The translations under genes and the position numbers were made by a program. Shown one piece after another: positions 9,457-18,806 of a DNA stretch of 64,000 bases (positions are counted from its first letter, which is position 1; each line of letters opens with the position of its first letter). The notes beneath the pieces were generated by a model that saw only the letters and a list, made by a program, of their open reading frames with translations, searched no databases and was not told where the DNA came from. The DNA is from Candidatus Sulfotelmatobacter sp. (lineage in GTDB: Bacteria; Acidobacteriota; Terriglobia; Terriglobales; Acidobacteriaceae): assembly GCA_036500765.1 (NCBI GenBank), contig DASYBM010000004.1, positions 1,550,001 to 1,614,000 on the forward strand, written 5' to 3'.

Positions 9457-10848
9457 ATGAACTGCAAAAACACGAGAACCGCACGCTTGGAAACCGGAAC
9501 CCTGTGGCGCGGCATGTACACGTTGAGTCCGTTGCGGGGCTCGACGCTTTCCATTGCGGTTCTGGTGGCTGCCATTGGCGGAGCCATGATGACGGGATGC
9601 TCGTCCGAGACAGGCGACAAAGAGCCCACGGTCACCGTGCAGGTGGCCGCCGTCGAAAAAACCACGATTCAACGCACCATCAAGGCGGAGGCGATTCTGT
9701 TTCCGCGGCAGCAGGCCGCGATCGTGCCGAAGATCAGCGCCCCGGTACAGAAGTTTCTGGTGAAGCGCGGCAGTCCGGTTCATCAGGGCGAACTGCTGGC
9801 GGTGCTGGAGAACCGTGATCTGAGCGCCGCGGCACAGGACACCAAAGGCTCATACGAGCAGGCGGAAGCAACTTACGAAACCACTACCGCTGCCAGCCTG
9901 CCAGAGGAGATCAGGAAGGCCGAAGCTGAGGCACAGCAATCGCAGCAGGCTCTCGACGCGCAGGAAAAGGTCTTCGAGAGCCGCCAGCAACTGTTCGCGC
10001 AAGGAGCATTGCCACGGAAAGAACTGGATCAATCGCGCGTCGACATTACCGCGGCGCGCAACCAGCAGGCAATCGCCAAGCAGCATCTGGACAAGCTCCT
10101 GGCCATCGGCAAGCAACAGGAACTGAAGTCGGCCGCGGGACAACTGGCCTCGGCCAAAGGAAAGTACCTGGGAGCGGAGGCGCAGCTAAGCTACTCGGAA
10201 ATTCGCAGTCCGATAGACGGTGTCGTGACCGATCGTCCGCTCTACCCCGGCGAAATGGCAGCGGCAAGCACTCCCCTGTTGACGGTGATGGATATTTCGT
10301 CGGTCATCGCCAAGGCGCATATCCCACAGAGCGATGCGGCCGCCTTGAAAGTGGGCGATGAAGGCACGATGACCGTACCTGGCCTCGACGAACCTGTCGA
10401 AGGCAAGGTGACGGTGGTGAGTCCGGCGCTGGACCCCAACAGCACGACCGTCGAAGTCTGGGTGGAAGCGAAGAATCCCAAGCACGCGCTGAAACCGGGA
10501 ACCAGCGTGCAGCTGTCACTGACCGCGAAGACCATAAAAGACGCTCTCGTCGTCCCTGCAAGTTCGGTAATCACTGCGCCGGATGGAACCACTGCGGTAA
10601 TGCTGGCAGGCTCCGATGGCCTGGCTCACCAGAAGGCCGTAAAACTCGGCATCCGTAACGGAGACGACGTTCAGGTTCTTGAAGGCGTCACCGCCAGCGA
10701 CAAAGTAATCGCCACCGGCGCGTATGGGCTGCCCGACAAGACCAAGATCAAAATCGCGCCAGCCGAAGCTCCCGCTCCCGCAGAAGGATCATCGGAAGAA
10801 TCGAAGCCCGCATCGAAGGCTCCCAGCGAGGGATCGAGTGAAAAGTAA
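9457..10848 (+). CDS. RND efflux periplasmic adaptor (membrane-fusion lipoprotein)
   Basis: This 463-aa adaptor bridges the inner-membrane permease and the TolC-like channel. A signal peptide ends in the lipobox MMTGC, so it is probably lipid-anchored to the inner membrane. Next come the lipoyl half (ISAPVQKFLVKRGSPVHQGELLAVLENRD), a long coiled-coil hairpin (residues about 125-235), the second lipoyl half (YSEIRSPIDGVVTDRPLYPGEMA), a beta-barrel and a membrane-proximal domain. The C-terminus is a low-complexity tail rich in Pro, Ala, Glu and Ser. An in-frame ATG 19 codons downstream is an alternative start. Confidence 0.88.
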   Translation: MNCKNTRTARLETGTLWRGMYTLSPLRGSTLSIAVLVAAIGGAMMTGCSSETGDKEPTVTVQVAAVEKTTIQRTIKAEAILFPRQQAAIVPKISAPVQKFLVKRGSPVHQGELLAVLENRDLSAAAQDTKGSYEQAEATYETTTAASLPEEIRKAEAEAQQSQQALDAQEKVFESRQQLFAQGALPRKELDQSRVDITAARNQQAIAKQHLDKLLAIGKQQELKSAAGQLASAKGKYLGAEAQLSYSEIRSPIDGVVTDRPLYPGEMAAASTPLLTVMDISSVIAKAHIPQSDAAALKVGDEGTMTVPGLDEPVEGKVTVVSPALDPNSTTVEVWVEAKNPKHALKPGTSVQLSLTAKTIKDALVVPASSVITAPDGTTAVMLAGSDGLAHQKAVKLGIRNGDDVQVLEGVTASDKVIATGAYGLPDKTKIKIAPAEAPAPAEGSSEESKPASKAPSEGSSEK

Positions 10849-10866
10849 CTGCTGCGGAGCCTCCGC

Positions 10867-13800
10867 ATGAACTCTCCGAACCCCGGCGGTTCGCCTGAGC
10901 AACCCTCCAGCCAGCATTGGATTGCCCAGCACTCGCGGCCCGTTATATTCGTGATTCTGACGTTGGGTTTGCTGGGAGCATATCTCGCGTTCACGATTCC
11001 GGTATCGGTGTTCCCTTCGACAGATTTCCCCCGCGTGCTGATCGCGGTCGATAACGGCGTTATGCCCATCGATCAGATGACGGTGACGGTCACGCGCCCG
11101 ATCGAAGAAGCCGTCAACAGCGTACCTGGCCTGTTGACCGTGCGCTCCATTACCAGCCGGGGATCGGCGGAGATCGATCTGTTTTTTCGCTGGGACATCG
11201 ACATGTTCCAGACCCTGCAGTATGTAAATGCGGCGATTTCACGCGTACAACCGGAACTTCCCTCCACCGCGAAGATCGAAGCTCATCGCCTGACCTTTGC
11301 GGCGTTCCCGATCATTGGGTATAGCGTGACTTCCGACAGCATGCCCCAAACCAAGCTGTGGGAGATGGCCACCTATGAAATGAAGCCACGGCTGAACCGG
11401 CTGGAAGGCGTTTCCACCGTAATTGTCCAGGGAGGACAAGAGCCGGAGTTTCACATCACGCCCGATCCGGCGAAGCTTCTGACCGCCGGGATCACCGTGG
11501 CAGACATTCTCGAGGCGGTGCGGCGCACGAACCTTATCGACTCCCCCGGACTGATCGAGCGCAATCATCAACTCTATCTCGGCCTCGTCAGCGGCCAGGT
11601 GCGCACACCGGAAGAAATTGGGAACGCGGTGGTGAAGAGCACGCCCGCGGGAATTCCGGTGCGCATCGGCGATATCGCGAGCGTCGCTCCCGGTGTAAAG
11701 CCGGTCTATACCGTGGTTACGGCCAACGGAAAGCCCGCCGTACTGCTGAACATCAATCGCCAGCCGGATGGAAACACGGTGCAGGTGGCGCAGGAAGTTC
11801 ACGACGAAATCGAGCGCCTGCGCAAAACCATTCCGCCCGGAGTTCAGGTCCAGCCATTTTACGATCAGTCGATCATCGTCAACGAATCCATCAAGAGTGT
11901 GCGCGATGCCATTCTGCTCGGACTGCTTCTGGCCTCGATCATTCTCGTGGTATTCCTGCGCGATTGGGGAACGTCGCTGGTGGCGGGCCTCGTAATTCCA
12001 GTGACCGTGATGGTCACATTCATCGCCCTCAAAGTGATGGGCCAGACTTTTAATTTGATGACGCTCGGCGGCCTGGCGGCAGCCGTGGGACTGGTCATCG
12101 ACGATGCCATCGTCGTGGTGGAAAACATCGTGCTGCATCGCGACGCGGGACAAGGGCGACTGGAAGCCATCCGCAGCGCGCTGAAGGAAATCACCGTGCC
12201 GCTGATCGGATCGACGATCACGCCGGTGGTCGTCTTTATTCCACTGATCGTCATCGCCGGGGTCACTGGAGTTTTCTTCCGCGCGCTGGCGGTGACTATG
12301 ACCGTGTCGCTGCTAACTTCGCTCGCGCTGGCTGTGACCTGGACGCCGACGTTGAGCCAGTTCTTCGTCAAAGGAAGACACGCGAAGAATGGAGTAGAGG
12401 CCGAGGCTTCCGGCAATTCGTCGCAAGATAACGGAAAAGGAGCCGCTGAAAATGGAGACGACGCTGCGAGATTGCTCGCGGCCGAGGAGAAGCACCTGAG
12501 CGGCTTCTTCCTGCGCGTGGTGAACTTTCACGAACGCTGGCTGCGGCGTGCGCTGGAGCGGCCGCGATTGCTGATCGTCTTCAGCGCCGCGCTGATTGTC
12601 GCCTCTTATTTGTGCTACACCTTTTCCGGTTCCGACCTCTTGCCCGAGATGGATGAAGGTGGATTCGTGATCGACTACATCATGCCCGCCGGCAGTTCGC
12701 TGGCAGAAACCAACCGCGTGGTGGGGCACGTCGAGCAGATGCTGCGCGAAGTTCCGGAAGTGGAGAGCACGTCGCGGCGCACCGGCTTGCAGCTAGGCCT
12801 GGCTTCGGTCACGGAAGCCAATACCGGGGACATTCTGGTGAAGTTGAAAGCCAAACGCAGCCGGGATATCGAAGACATCATTGCCGACGTGCGTGCCGAC
12901 ATCAAGCAGCAGGAGCCTGCGCTCGACATCGAGTTCGTGCAGGTTCTTCAGGACATGATCGGCGATCTCACGTCGGCGCCGGAACCGATTCAGATCAAAT
13001 TGTTCTCGCAGGATCCGAAGCAACTGGAAGAGTGGGCGCCCAGGGTGGCTGAGTCCATCGGAAAAATCAAAGGCGTGGTCGACATTCTGAATGGAATCGA
13101 AAATACCATCAGCGGTCCGGCGGTGACGTTTCAGGTTGATCCCAGCGTAGCCGCCCGGTCCGGGTTCAGCGCCGAAGAAATCGCGCTGGATGCCTCGGCC
13201 ATTCTCGAAGGCGAGCCGGCACCCACTCCGGTCGTGGCGAACGACCGTGCCTACACACTGCGCGTGCGCTTCCCTGCCGCGAACCGCGCCTCGCTCGAAG
13301 CCATGCGCGATACCCTACTGATCAGCGGCACTGGCCATACCGCGACGCTGGGCGCACTGTCGGCTATTGTGGAGAATCCGGGCCAAACGGAAGTCAGGCG
13401 CGAAAATCTGCAACGCGACGTGGCTGTGACTGCCCGTCTGGAAGGCCGCAGCCTGGGCAGCGGCATGGCCGACGTGCAAAAAGCTGTGACCAATTTACAC
13501 ATCCCGTCGAGTATTCGCGTGGAATATGGCGGAACCTACCAGGAACAGCGGCAGTCATTCCATGACCTGATGATCGTACTCACGCTTGCGATATTGTTGT
13601 TGTTCATCGTGCTGCTGTTTGAATTTGGAACGTTCGCCGCACCGGTGGCAATTCTCTCGTCGGCGCTTTTGTCGACGTCGGGAGTTTTTATAGCGCTCCT
13701 GATTACACGCACGACCTTTAACATTTCGTCATTCATGGGGATGATCATGGTGATCGGCATCGTCGCCAAGAACGGCATCCTGCTGCTCGACGCCGATCAG

Positions 13801-14073
13801 AAGATGAGCTCCTTGGGAATGACCGCCGAACAGGCCATGCTTCAGGCCGCTCGCCGCCGGTTGCGACCCATCGTAATGACGGCGCTGGCGACTGTAGCCG
13901 GCATGTTGCCGCTGGCCTTTGCCATCGGCGCCGGGTCGCAGATGCTGCAACCTCTGGCGATCGCGGTCATTGGCGGCGTGCTTATTTCCATGGTTCTGTC
14001 GCTCATCATCACGCCGGCAGTGCACTTCTTTCTCAGCCAAAAGGGTGACTCGAGGGTGGTTACCGAAGAGTGA
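10867..14073 (+). CDS. RND-family efflux permease (HAE1/AcrB-like)
   Basis: This 1068-aa inner-membrane proton-driven pump has the two-fold RND plan. TM1 is VIFVILTLGLLGAYLAF, followed by a periplasmic porter domain, TM2-6 with GLVIDDAIVVVENI (the Asp-Asp proton relay in TM4), an insertion near residue 500-540 rich in Ala, Glu and Gly, and then TM7 and the second half ending in TM8-12. Conserved FNISSFMGMIMVIGIVAKNGILLLD is present. The substrate cannot be read from the sequence; the Asp-Asp pair favours organic drugs over heavy metals. GGAG precedes the ATG. It is the third gene of the efflux operon. Confidence 0.9.
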   Translation: MNSPNPGGSPEQPSSQHWIAQHSRPVIFVILTLGLLGAYLAFTIPVSVFPSTDFPRVLIAVDNGVMPIDQMTVTVTRPIEEAVNSVPGLLTVRSITSRGSAEIDLFFRWDIDMFQTLQYVNAAISRVQPELPSTAKIEAHRLTFAAFPIIGYSVTSDSMPQTKLWEMATYEMKPRLNRLEGVSTVIVQGGQEPEFHITPDPAKLLTAGITVADILEAVRRTNLIDSPGLIERNHQLYLGLVSGQVRTPEEIGNAVVKSTPAGIPVRIGDIASVAPGVKPVYTVVTANGKPAVLLNINRQPDGNTVQVAQEVHDEIERLRKTIPPGVQVQPFYDQSIIVNESIKSVRDAILLGLLLASIILVVFLRDWGTSLVAGLVIPVTVMVTFIALKVMGQTFNLMTLGGLAAAVGLVIDDAIVVVENIVLHRDAGQGRLEAIRSALKEITVPLIGSTITPVVVFIPLIVIAGVTGVFFRALAVTMTVSLLTSLALAVTWTPTLSQFFVKGRHAKNGVEAEASGNSSQDNGKGAAENGDDAARLLAAEEKHLSGFFLRVVNFHERWLRRALERPRLLIVFSAALIVASYLCYTFSGSDLLPEMDEGGFVIDYIMPAGSSLAETNRVVGHVEQMLREVPEVESTSRRTGLQLGLASVTEANTGDILVKLKAKRSRDIEDIIADVRADIKQQEPALDIEFVQVLQDMIGDLTSAPEPIQIKLFSQDPKQLEEWAPRVAESIGKIKGVVDILNGIENTISGPAVTFQVDPSVAARSGFSAEEIALDASAILEGEPAPTPVVANDRAYTLRVRFPAANRASLEAMRDTLLISGTGHTATLGALSAIVENPGQTEVRRENLQRDVAVTARLEGRSLGSGMADVQKAVTNLHIPSSIRVEYGGTYQEQRQSFHDLMIVLTLAILLLFIVLLFEFGTFAAPVAILSSALLSTSGVFIALLITRTTFNISSFMGMIMVIGIVAKNGILLLDADQKMSSLGMTAEQAMLQAARRRLRPIVMTALATVAGMLPLAFAIGAGSQMLQPLAIAVIGGVLISMVLSLIITPAVHFFLSQKGDSRVVTEE

Positions 14074-14324
14074 TAACCTGGCGCCCTCGTGCCCGGCTCT
14101 CGCGCCAGAAGAGCACTCGCCAGTTGACGCGTCTGGCGGTAAACTATTGGCAGATTCGTGGGCCCTGCCTGGCCGAAGGAGCCCCAAGGTACGATCTTCC
14201 TGAAGGTTCTCCCCCGCGTGACCACCTTGGCGCTCTTTAATTGGCGCATGATTCGCTTAGGAATTGCACTAGAATAGGCGCATTCCAGTGAAATGCGGGT
14301 TGCGCGCCGGGACGGTTTCCTGCG

Positions 14325-16139
14325 GTGGAAAAACAAAAAGAGATCGGTTCCGAAGAGAAAGATAAACCAGTTCTGGACGAGCAGACGCTCGGAAAGCTGC
14401 TGGAAGCGGCGTATGTGCTGCAAGAGCACAACCGCGAATTGCAAGAGATGGAACTGGGGCTCTCGCTCAGGCGAGAACAGATCGAAGCGGAAGAGCGAGC
14501 TTCGCCTTTCCCGCCACGGGCCGCGGCGCGCCCGCCGGACGACGAATCAGGGGCCAACGCCGATTACACCACCACGTTGGCGCAAATCGTTGAGACTCAG
14601 CACCAGATTCAAGTCCGTCACCTGGAATTGGAAAATGCGATGTCGCTGGTCGCTGAGCGCCTCACTCAGATCGCCCGGGCCAGGGGTGCCGCAATTGGCA
14701 TCCTCGACGACGAGAAGTTTCTCTACCGGGCGGCCAGCGGGCTGCTGACGTTGCCTGCGGGAACCGAAGTTCCCATGGATAAGTCGTTGTGCGTCGCCTG
14801 CCTCCGCACCGGGCAGGTGTTCCGCTGCAACGACGTAAATCCCGAATTCCTTCTCGACACGGAAGAGTGCCGACGGCGCGGCATTCAGTCGATGATTGCG
14901 GTTCCTATTTTCCACGAGGGCGTCGTCGCCGGCGGTGTGGAGCTTTATTATCCGATCACACATGCGTTCACCGAGCAGGACGTTCACACCTGCCAGCTCA
15001 TGGCCGGGCTGGTGACCGAGGCGCTGGTGCGGGAGGAGGAAGCCGGCTGGAAAAAATCGCTCGCAACCGAACGTGCAGTCATGCTGGAGGCTCTAGAAAA
15101 GTTGAAGCCCAACCTTGAGGCCTTGGTGGACAAATCGACGGCGGGCAAAGGGGCCGCTAAAGATTCGACGGCCACAACTGCCAGTCCCGCTGCCAGCGCG
15201 TTCCCCGTAATCCCACCCGCGTCCATGTTCGTTTGCCGCAAGTGCGGGCACAAGATCATGGGGGAAGAACAGTTTTGCGGTAACTGCGGAATGCCGCGCA
15301 GCAGCAATGAAGTTCCCAGCATGCAGAGCAAGGTAGCATCGATTTGGAATATGCAGGAGTCGGTAAAGAAGACGCCTCCTGCGGATCCGGGGCACAGCAT
15401 CCCAATAGCCGGCCGTGGCGAAAATCCTGATAAGGCTCATTCCGAGAACGCGCTGGCCGACTCGCTGGAAGAGCAAATGCCCGAGCTCTTTGCGTCGACC
15501 GATATGCTGGCTAACGCCGACAAGGCGGTTGATTGCGACACCGCGCCGATCAGAGCAGAGTTCGAGGACTCCGTACTTTCCGATCTCGAAATTCCTCTCG
15601 GTTCGAACTCGCAGAATGCGGGTCGAGGCGACACCCAAGCCGCGGGATCAACCGCGTTGGCGAAACCGGAGCGCCCTACGGCCTGGAGTTCAGCGGCAAC
15701 TGCGCGCGACTTCCTGGAGCAACTGGCGGAAGCTGACAGACCGAGTACACTGGCTCGCTTCTGGATGGCCCGCCGAGGCGATGTCTACCTGGGCATCGCC
15801 GTGCTTCTTGTGGCCTGCGTGATTCGCTGGGGAATTTTGTCTAATCATTCTGTGGGCGCCAGCGGGAGTCAACCGGCAGAGGCAGCAGCCCATCACAAAT
15901 CTGCCACCGATCTTTCGTTGTTCGACCGGATGCTGATCGGTCTGGGGCTGGCCGAGGCCCCACCGGCTCCGATCGACAACGGCAATCCCGACGCGCAGGT
16001 TTGGGTCGATCTTCACACGGCCTTATACTACTGCCCCGGCGCCGAGCTCTACGGCAAAACTCCAAAAGGAAAGTTTACTTCGCAGCGCGACGCGCAATTA
16101 GACCAGTTTGAGCCCGCCTATCGCAAACCCTGCGATTAA
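14325..16139 (+). CDS. GAF-domain protein with zinc ribbon and a membrane segment
   Basis: This 604-aa protein has an N-terminal coiled coil (residues about 20-60), a GAF-like sensory domain (about 85-235, containing GAAIGILDDEKFLYRAASGLL and GIQSMIAVPIFHEGVVAGGVELYYP), and a four-Cys zinc ribbon at Cys304, Cys307, Cys318 and Cys321. A disordered acidic stretch follows, then one membrane helix (YLGIAVLLVACVIRWGIL, about residue 500). The C-terminal tail is short and may lie outside the cytoplasm. The GTG start is chosen because the reading frame starts there; the ribosome site is weak. It lies downstream of the efflux operon and next to another zinc-ribbon/membrane protein. The ligand of the GAF domain is unknown. 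Confidence 0.7.
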   Translation: MEKQKEIGSEEKDKPVLDEQTLGKLLEAAYVLQEHNRELQEMELGLSLRREQIEAEERASPFPPRAAARPPDDESGANADYTTTLAQIVETQHQIQVRHLELENAMSLVAERLTQIARARGAAIGILDDEKFLYRAASGLLTLPAGTEVPMDKSLCVACLRTGQVFRCNDVNPEFLLDTEECRRRGIQSMIAVPIFHEGVVAGGVELYYPITHAFTEQDVHTCQLMAGLVTEALVREEEAGWKKSLATERAVMLEALEKLKPNLEALVDKSTAGKGAAKDSTATTASPAASAFPVIPPASMFVCRKCGHKIMGEEQFCGNCGMPRSSNEVPSMQSKVASIWNMQESVKKTPPADPGHSIPIAGRGENPDKAHSENALADSLEEQMPELFASTDMLANADKAVDCDTAPIRAEFEDSVLSDLEIPLGSNSQNAGRGDTQAAGSTALAKPERPTAWSSAATARDFLEQLAEADRPSTLARFWMARRGDVYLGIAVLLVACVIRWGILSNHSVGASGSQPAEAAAHHKSATDLSLFDRMLIGLGLAEAPPAPIDNGNPDAQVWVDLHTALYYCPGAELYGKTPKGKFTSQRDAQLDQFEPAYRKPCD

Positions 16140-16277
16140 AAATCCCTTGCGTGCCAATGGTTTAGCCTTTCTGCATCGTTTCATTTGACAACCCTCGACC
16201 GCCGGAGTGCAATCATAGATATAGGTAATTAGGTTGCGTTCACGATTCGCAGACTTTCTTTGATCGGAGATTCGAAT

Positions 16278-17630
16278 TTGGCCCGTGAAGTCAAACAGTC
16301 TGAAGAGTCCAGTGCATTGCCGACGCCCGAGTTGAATCCGTTGCTCAATCCGGTCCTGGGCCAGAACATGGGACGATGGGCTGAAGTCTACTTCACGGCT
16401 CCTCCCGAGAAACGCGAGGAGGCGGTGCTCGAGCTGTTGCGCGAACTACAAGGGAAATCCGATGTGACGGTGGGGCAGCCTTCGGTAGCGGCGGCGCAAA
16501 ATGAAGCCTCAAGACCCGCCGAATTCGACGTTCGGCGGATGAGTTCTACCACCGCTGCCGAAAGTCGTGCCACGAAAATTGAGGAAGCTTCGCCTGCGAC
16601 GCTGCGCTGTCCCTCGTGTGGACGGGAGAATCCTGCAAATCACAAGTTTTGCGGGAGGTGTGGGAAACCTATAGAAGCGGTGTCGGTGGCCGATCTTTAC
16701 ATTGCGGATATGCAAGTCGCGGAGTCGGAGAGCGCGGAGGGGCATTTCGACCACTCTTATTTCGAGCGCCCGGTAGTCGAAGATGTGGCTCAGCGGGAGG
16801 CTGGTCCGCGCGCCGCACAAGCAAACAAATCACGCTTTGTTACTTATGGAGATCGGGTTCACGAAACGCAGCCGAGCAATGACGATGAGGAACCGCCATA
16901 TCGCGGCAGCGATGCCGGCAACGATTTCGAGATGTTCCGCTATCTGCCAGCGTCGAGCTCTCCTCACCCTTATCTAAGGGTCGCCCTGACGGTGGTAGCG
17001 GTCGCAATCGCATATCTGGCGTGGCATAACCGGCAGGCTTTACGGAGCGCATATGTCAAATTGGAGGCTCCGCCAGCAGTTGCCACGCCTCCCACTGCTC
17101 CAGAGCCCGCGACCAGTTCGTCGAAACAAGGCTGGTCGGAAACAGATATTCCTAAGGCTCCGGCGCCGGATCAGCCCCAGGTAAACCAGCCTCCAGCGAA
17201 CCAGCAGCCATCACCCCAGCCAGTGGACAACGGATTACGTGCCAATCGGCAGAGCGAATCCGCAAGTGTAGACATCCACCGACGCAAAACTTTTAGGCCC
17301 GGAGCGGCCGAGGTTGCAACTAGCACGAAGAATTTGCCAGCCGATATTGCGTTGGGAAACGGTAACGAAGAACTTATTACTGCGCAACGATATTTAAATG
17401 GAACCGATGGCCAGACTTTGAACCGTACCGAAGCCGCCAAATGGCTATGGAAGGCGGTCGGGAAGCACAACCCCGACGCCACCCTCCTGCTCGCCGACTT
17501 ATATCTGAAGGGACAAGGAGTGGGAAAGAATTGCGATCAGGCTCGGGTGCTCCTTGATGCTGCCGCGCGCCAAGGGATCAAAGGCGCGGGCGATCAATTG
17601 CGACATCTTCCCGCTTTTGGCTGTCAATAG
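16278..17630 (+). CDS. Zinc-ribbon, single-pass membrane protein with Sel1-like repeat
   Basis: This protein of about 450 aa has a four-Cys zinc ribbon (RCPSCGRENPANHKFCGRCG, Cys111, 114, 125 and 128), a central membrane helix (VALTVVAVAIAYLAW, about residues 235-250), a Pro/Gln-rich linker, and a C-terminal Sel1/TPR-like segment (EAAKWLWKAVGKHNPDATLLLADLYLKGQGV). It repeats the zinc ribbon-membrane plan of the preceding gene, so the two may be functional partners. The TTG start was chosen because GGAG sits 8 nt upstream; an earlier in-frame TTG lacks this. It may anchor or sense something at the membrane; no specific role is evident. Confidence 0.65.
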   Translation: MAREVKQSEESSALPTPELNPLLNPVLGQNMGRWAEVYFTAPPEKREEAVLELLRELQGKSDVTVGQPSVAAAQNEASRPAEFDVRRMSSTTAAESRATKIEEASPATLRCPSCGRENPANHKFCGRCGKPIEAVSVADLYIADMQVAESESAEGHFDHSYFERPVVEDVAQREAGPRAAQANKSRFVTYGDRVHETQPSNDDEEPPYRGSDAGNDFEMFRYLPASSSPHPYLRVALTVVAVAIAYLAWHNRQALRSAYVKLEAPPAVATPPTAPEPATSSSKQGWSETDIPKAPAPDQPQVNQPPANQQPSPQPVDNGLRANRQSESASVDIHRRKTFRPGAAEVATSTKNLPADIALGNGNEELITAQRYLNGTDGQTLNRTEAAKWLWKAVGKHNPDATLLLADLYLKGQGVGKNCDQARVLLDAAARQGIKGAGDQLRHLPAFGCQ

Positions 17631-17713
17631 CTGTGAAGGCGACCTAGTAATCTCACCGGGCGACGCCCGCCTCAGCGCGGCTCCAGACGAGTATCCATCT
17701 TCAGAAAAATATT

Positions 17714-17950
17714 TTATTGAGTGAGCAGTATGGATGGAATCCGCCGCGACTCATACCACAGGGCAAGTTCGACGCGATTCCAAAGTCCAAGCTTGTCGTA
17801 GATCACACGGAGGTAATTCTTCACGACGTGCTCGGTGGTCCCGATAGCTTCCGCGACTTCTTTGTTCTTTAAGCCTTCGGCAACAAGTTGGATGACTCTC
17901 TGTTCACGTTCACTGGGGACACGGGTCCCATAGCGTCCAGTTGCAGACAT
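17714..17950 (-). CDS. Miniature LuxR-type HTH protein, type b (pair 2)
   Basis: This 78-aa protein is a single LuxR/GerE-type HTH (PSEREQRVIQLVAEGLKNKEVAEAIG, then VVKNYLRVIYDKLGLWNRVELAL). It matches the type-b protein of the first pair in length and key residues. The ATG is preceded by CGGAGGC. It overlaps the end of the type-a gene by 82 nt in another frame, an unusually long overlap for two real genes. I keep both because each has a good ribosome site and a conserved HTH. There is no sensor domain. Confidence 0.73.
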   Translation of the reverse strand: MSATGRYGTRVPSEREQRVIQLVAEGLKNKEVAEAIGTTEHVVKNYLRVIYDKLGLWNRVELALWYESRRIPSILLTQ

Positions 17951-18159
17951 GCTTGCCTCCGATATAGCAGGGTCGCGAGTTTTACTCGCTTGATGCCGCC
18001 GTTGATTCCAAAGCGAAGAAACAGGCGGTTGAAATGAGCCTTCACCGTGCGCCGCGCCATTTTTAGCTGAGCGGCAATCTCGGCATTGTCACAGCCTTGC
18101 AAAAGCAGTTCGACGATCTGCTGTTCGCGGGGACCCAACCGAACAGTCTGCTCCTTCAT
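17869..18159 (-). CDS. Miniature LuxR-type HTH protein, type a (pair 2)
   Basis: This protein of about 96 aa has a LuxR/GerE-type HTH in its first 70 residues (LGPREQQIVELLLQGCDNAEIA, then RTVKAHFNRLFLRFGINGG-KRVKLA). A 25-residue tail is encoded by the stretch that overlaps the next gene and has no counterpart in the type-a protein of pair 1, so the tail may be non-conserved. The ATG follows GGGGGAGA. With its type-b partner it forms a second copy of the two-gene unit at 7.2-7.6 kb. Its targets are unknown; pst lies upstream and the zinc-ribbon genes are convergent. Confidence 0.75.
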   Translation of the reverse strand: MKEQTVRLGPREQQIVELLLQGCDNAEIAAQLKMARRTVKAHFNRLFLRFGINGGIKRVKLATLLYRRQACLQLDAMGPVSPVNVNRESSNLLPKA

Positions 18160-18806
18160 CCCATCTCCCCCTTGTGGTTGACATCGCCTCCACCCGACGT
18201 TAGATACAGGGGCGGAACCTTTCAATTTTCATAGCACCCACATTGCCACTTTGAGCCGAAAATCCGGATTTATGCCGAAAAGCCTATTTCCACAGGGAGT
18301 TGCGGGAAATTGACCGCCTCCCCGGAAATTGTAGGCCTGTTTTCGAAAACCGTTAGGCCCCTCTTTACTGCATTTCGCCGAGTATTTGGCTGGCAAAATC
18401 GGACGAACTGAGGGTCCACGACAGTCGCCCACTGATTAACTACGCCGCCTTCTCATTGCCTGCATTGCAAGTGCCGCACGGTAAAGGGCTGGATTTCTGA
18501 GTTCAGATGCGGTGCGAAACCGTGGCAATCGGGTAAATGCCTTAGACGAAACTTCCCGTCACCCGGGAACTTTTTGGCACAAATTACACGATCGGTGACA
18601 TACGCCGAAGGCTGACAGGCTCTGAAGAATGATTGGACCGACATCTAATCAGACGTGAGACTACACAACGGCGTCGTTCCAGCAATTCGGATTTCCATAT
18701 TGAAAATCCGCGCGTGGTTCGAACCGAACGCTTTATTCGTGGATCTTCAATGCAGCAATCACGACGGAAGCTCCATTTGATAATCGTCGAAGTGCCGACA
18801 CATCAA
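18160..18806. other. Long intergenic region between LuxR pair 2 and the pst cluster
   Basis: About 650 bp hold no credible gene. The open frames here lack ribosome sites and family features. A small hairpin (CGGATTT, 9-nt loop, AAATCCG, 18688-18710) lies about 100 bp beyond the stop of pstS1 but has no T-tract. The promoter for the LuxR pair should lie at the left end. Confidence 0.45.

Noticed and set aside
11239-12153. 304-aa minus-strand open frame inside the RND permease gene
   Set aside because: His/Arg/Asp-rich composition typical of antisense shadows; the sense strand has the full RND pattern.
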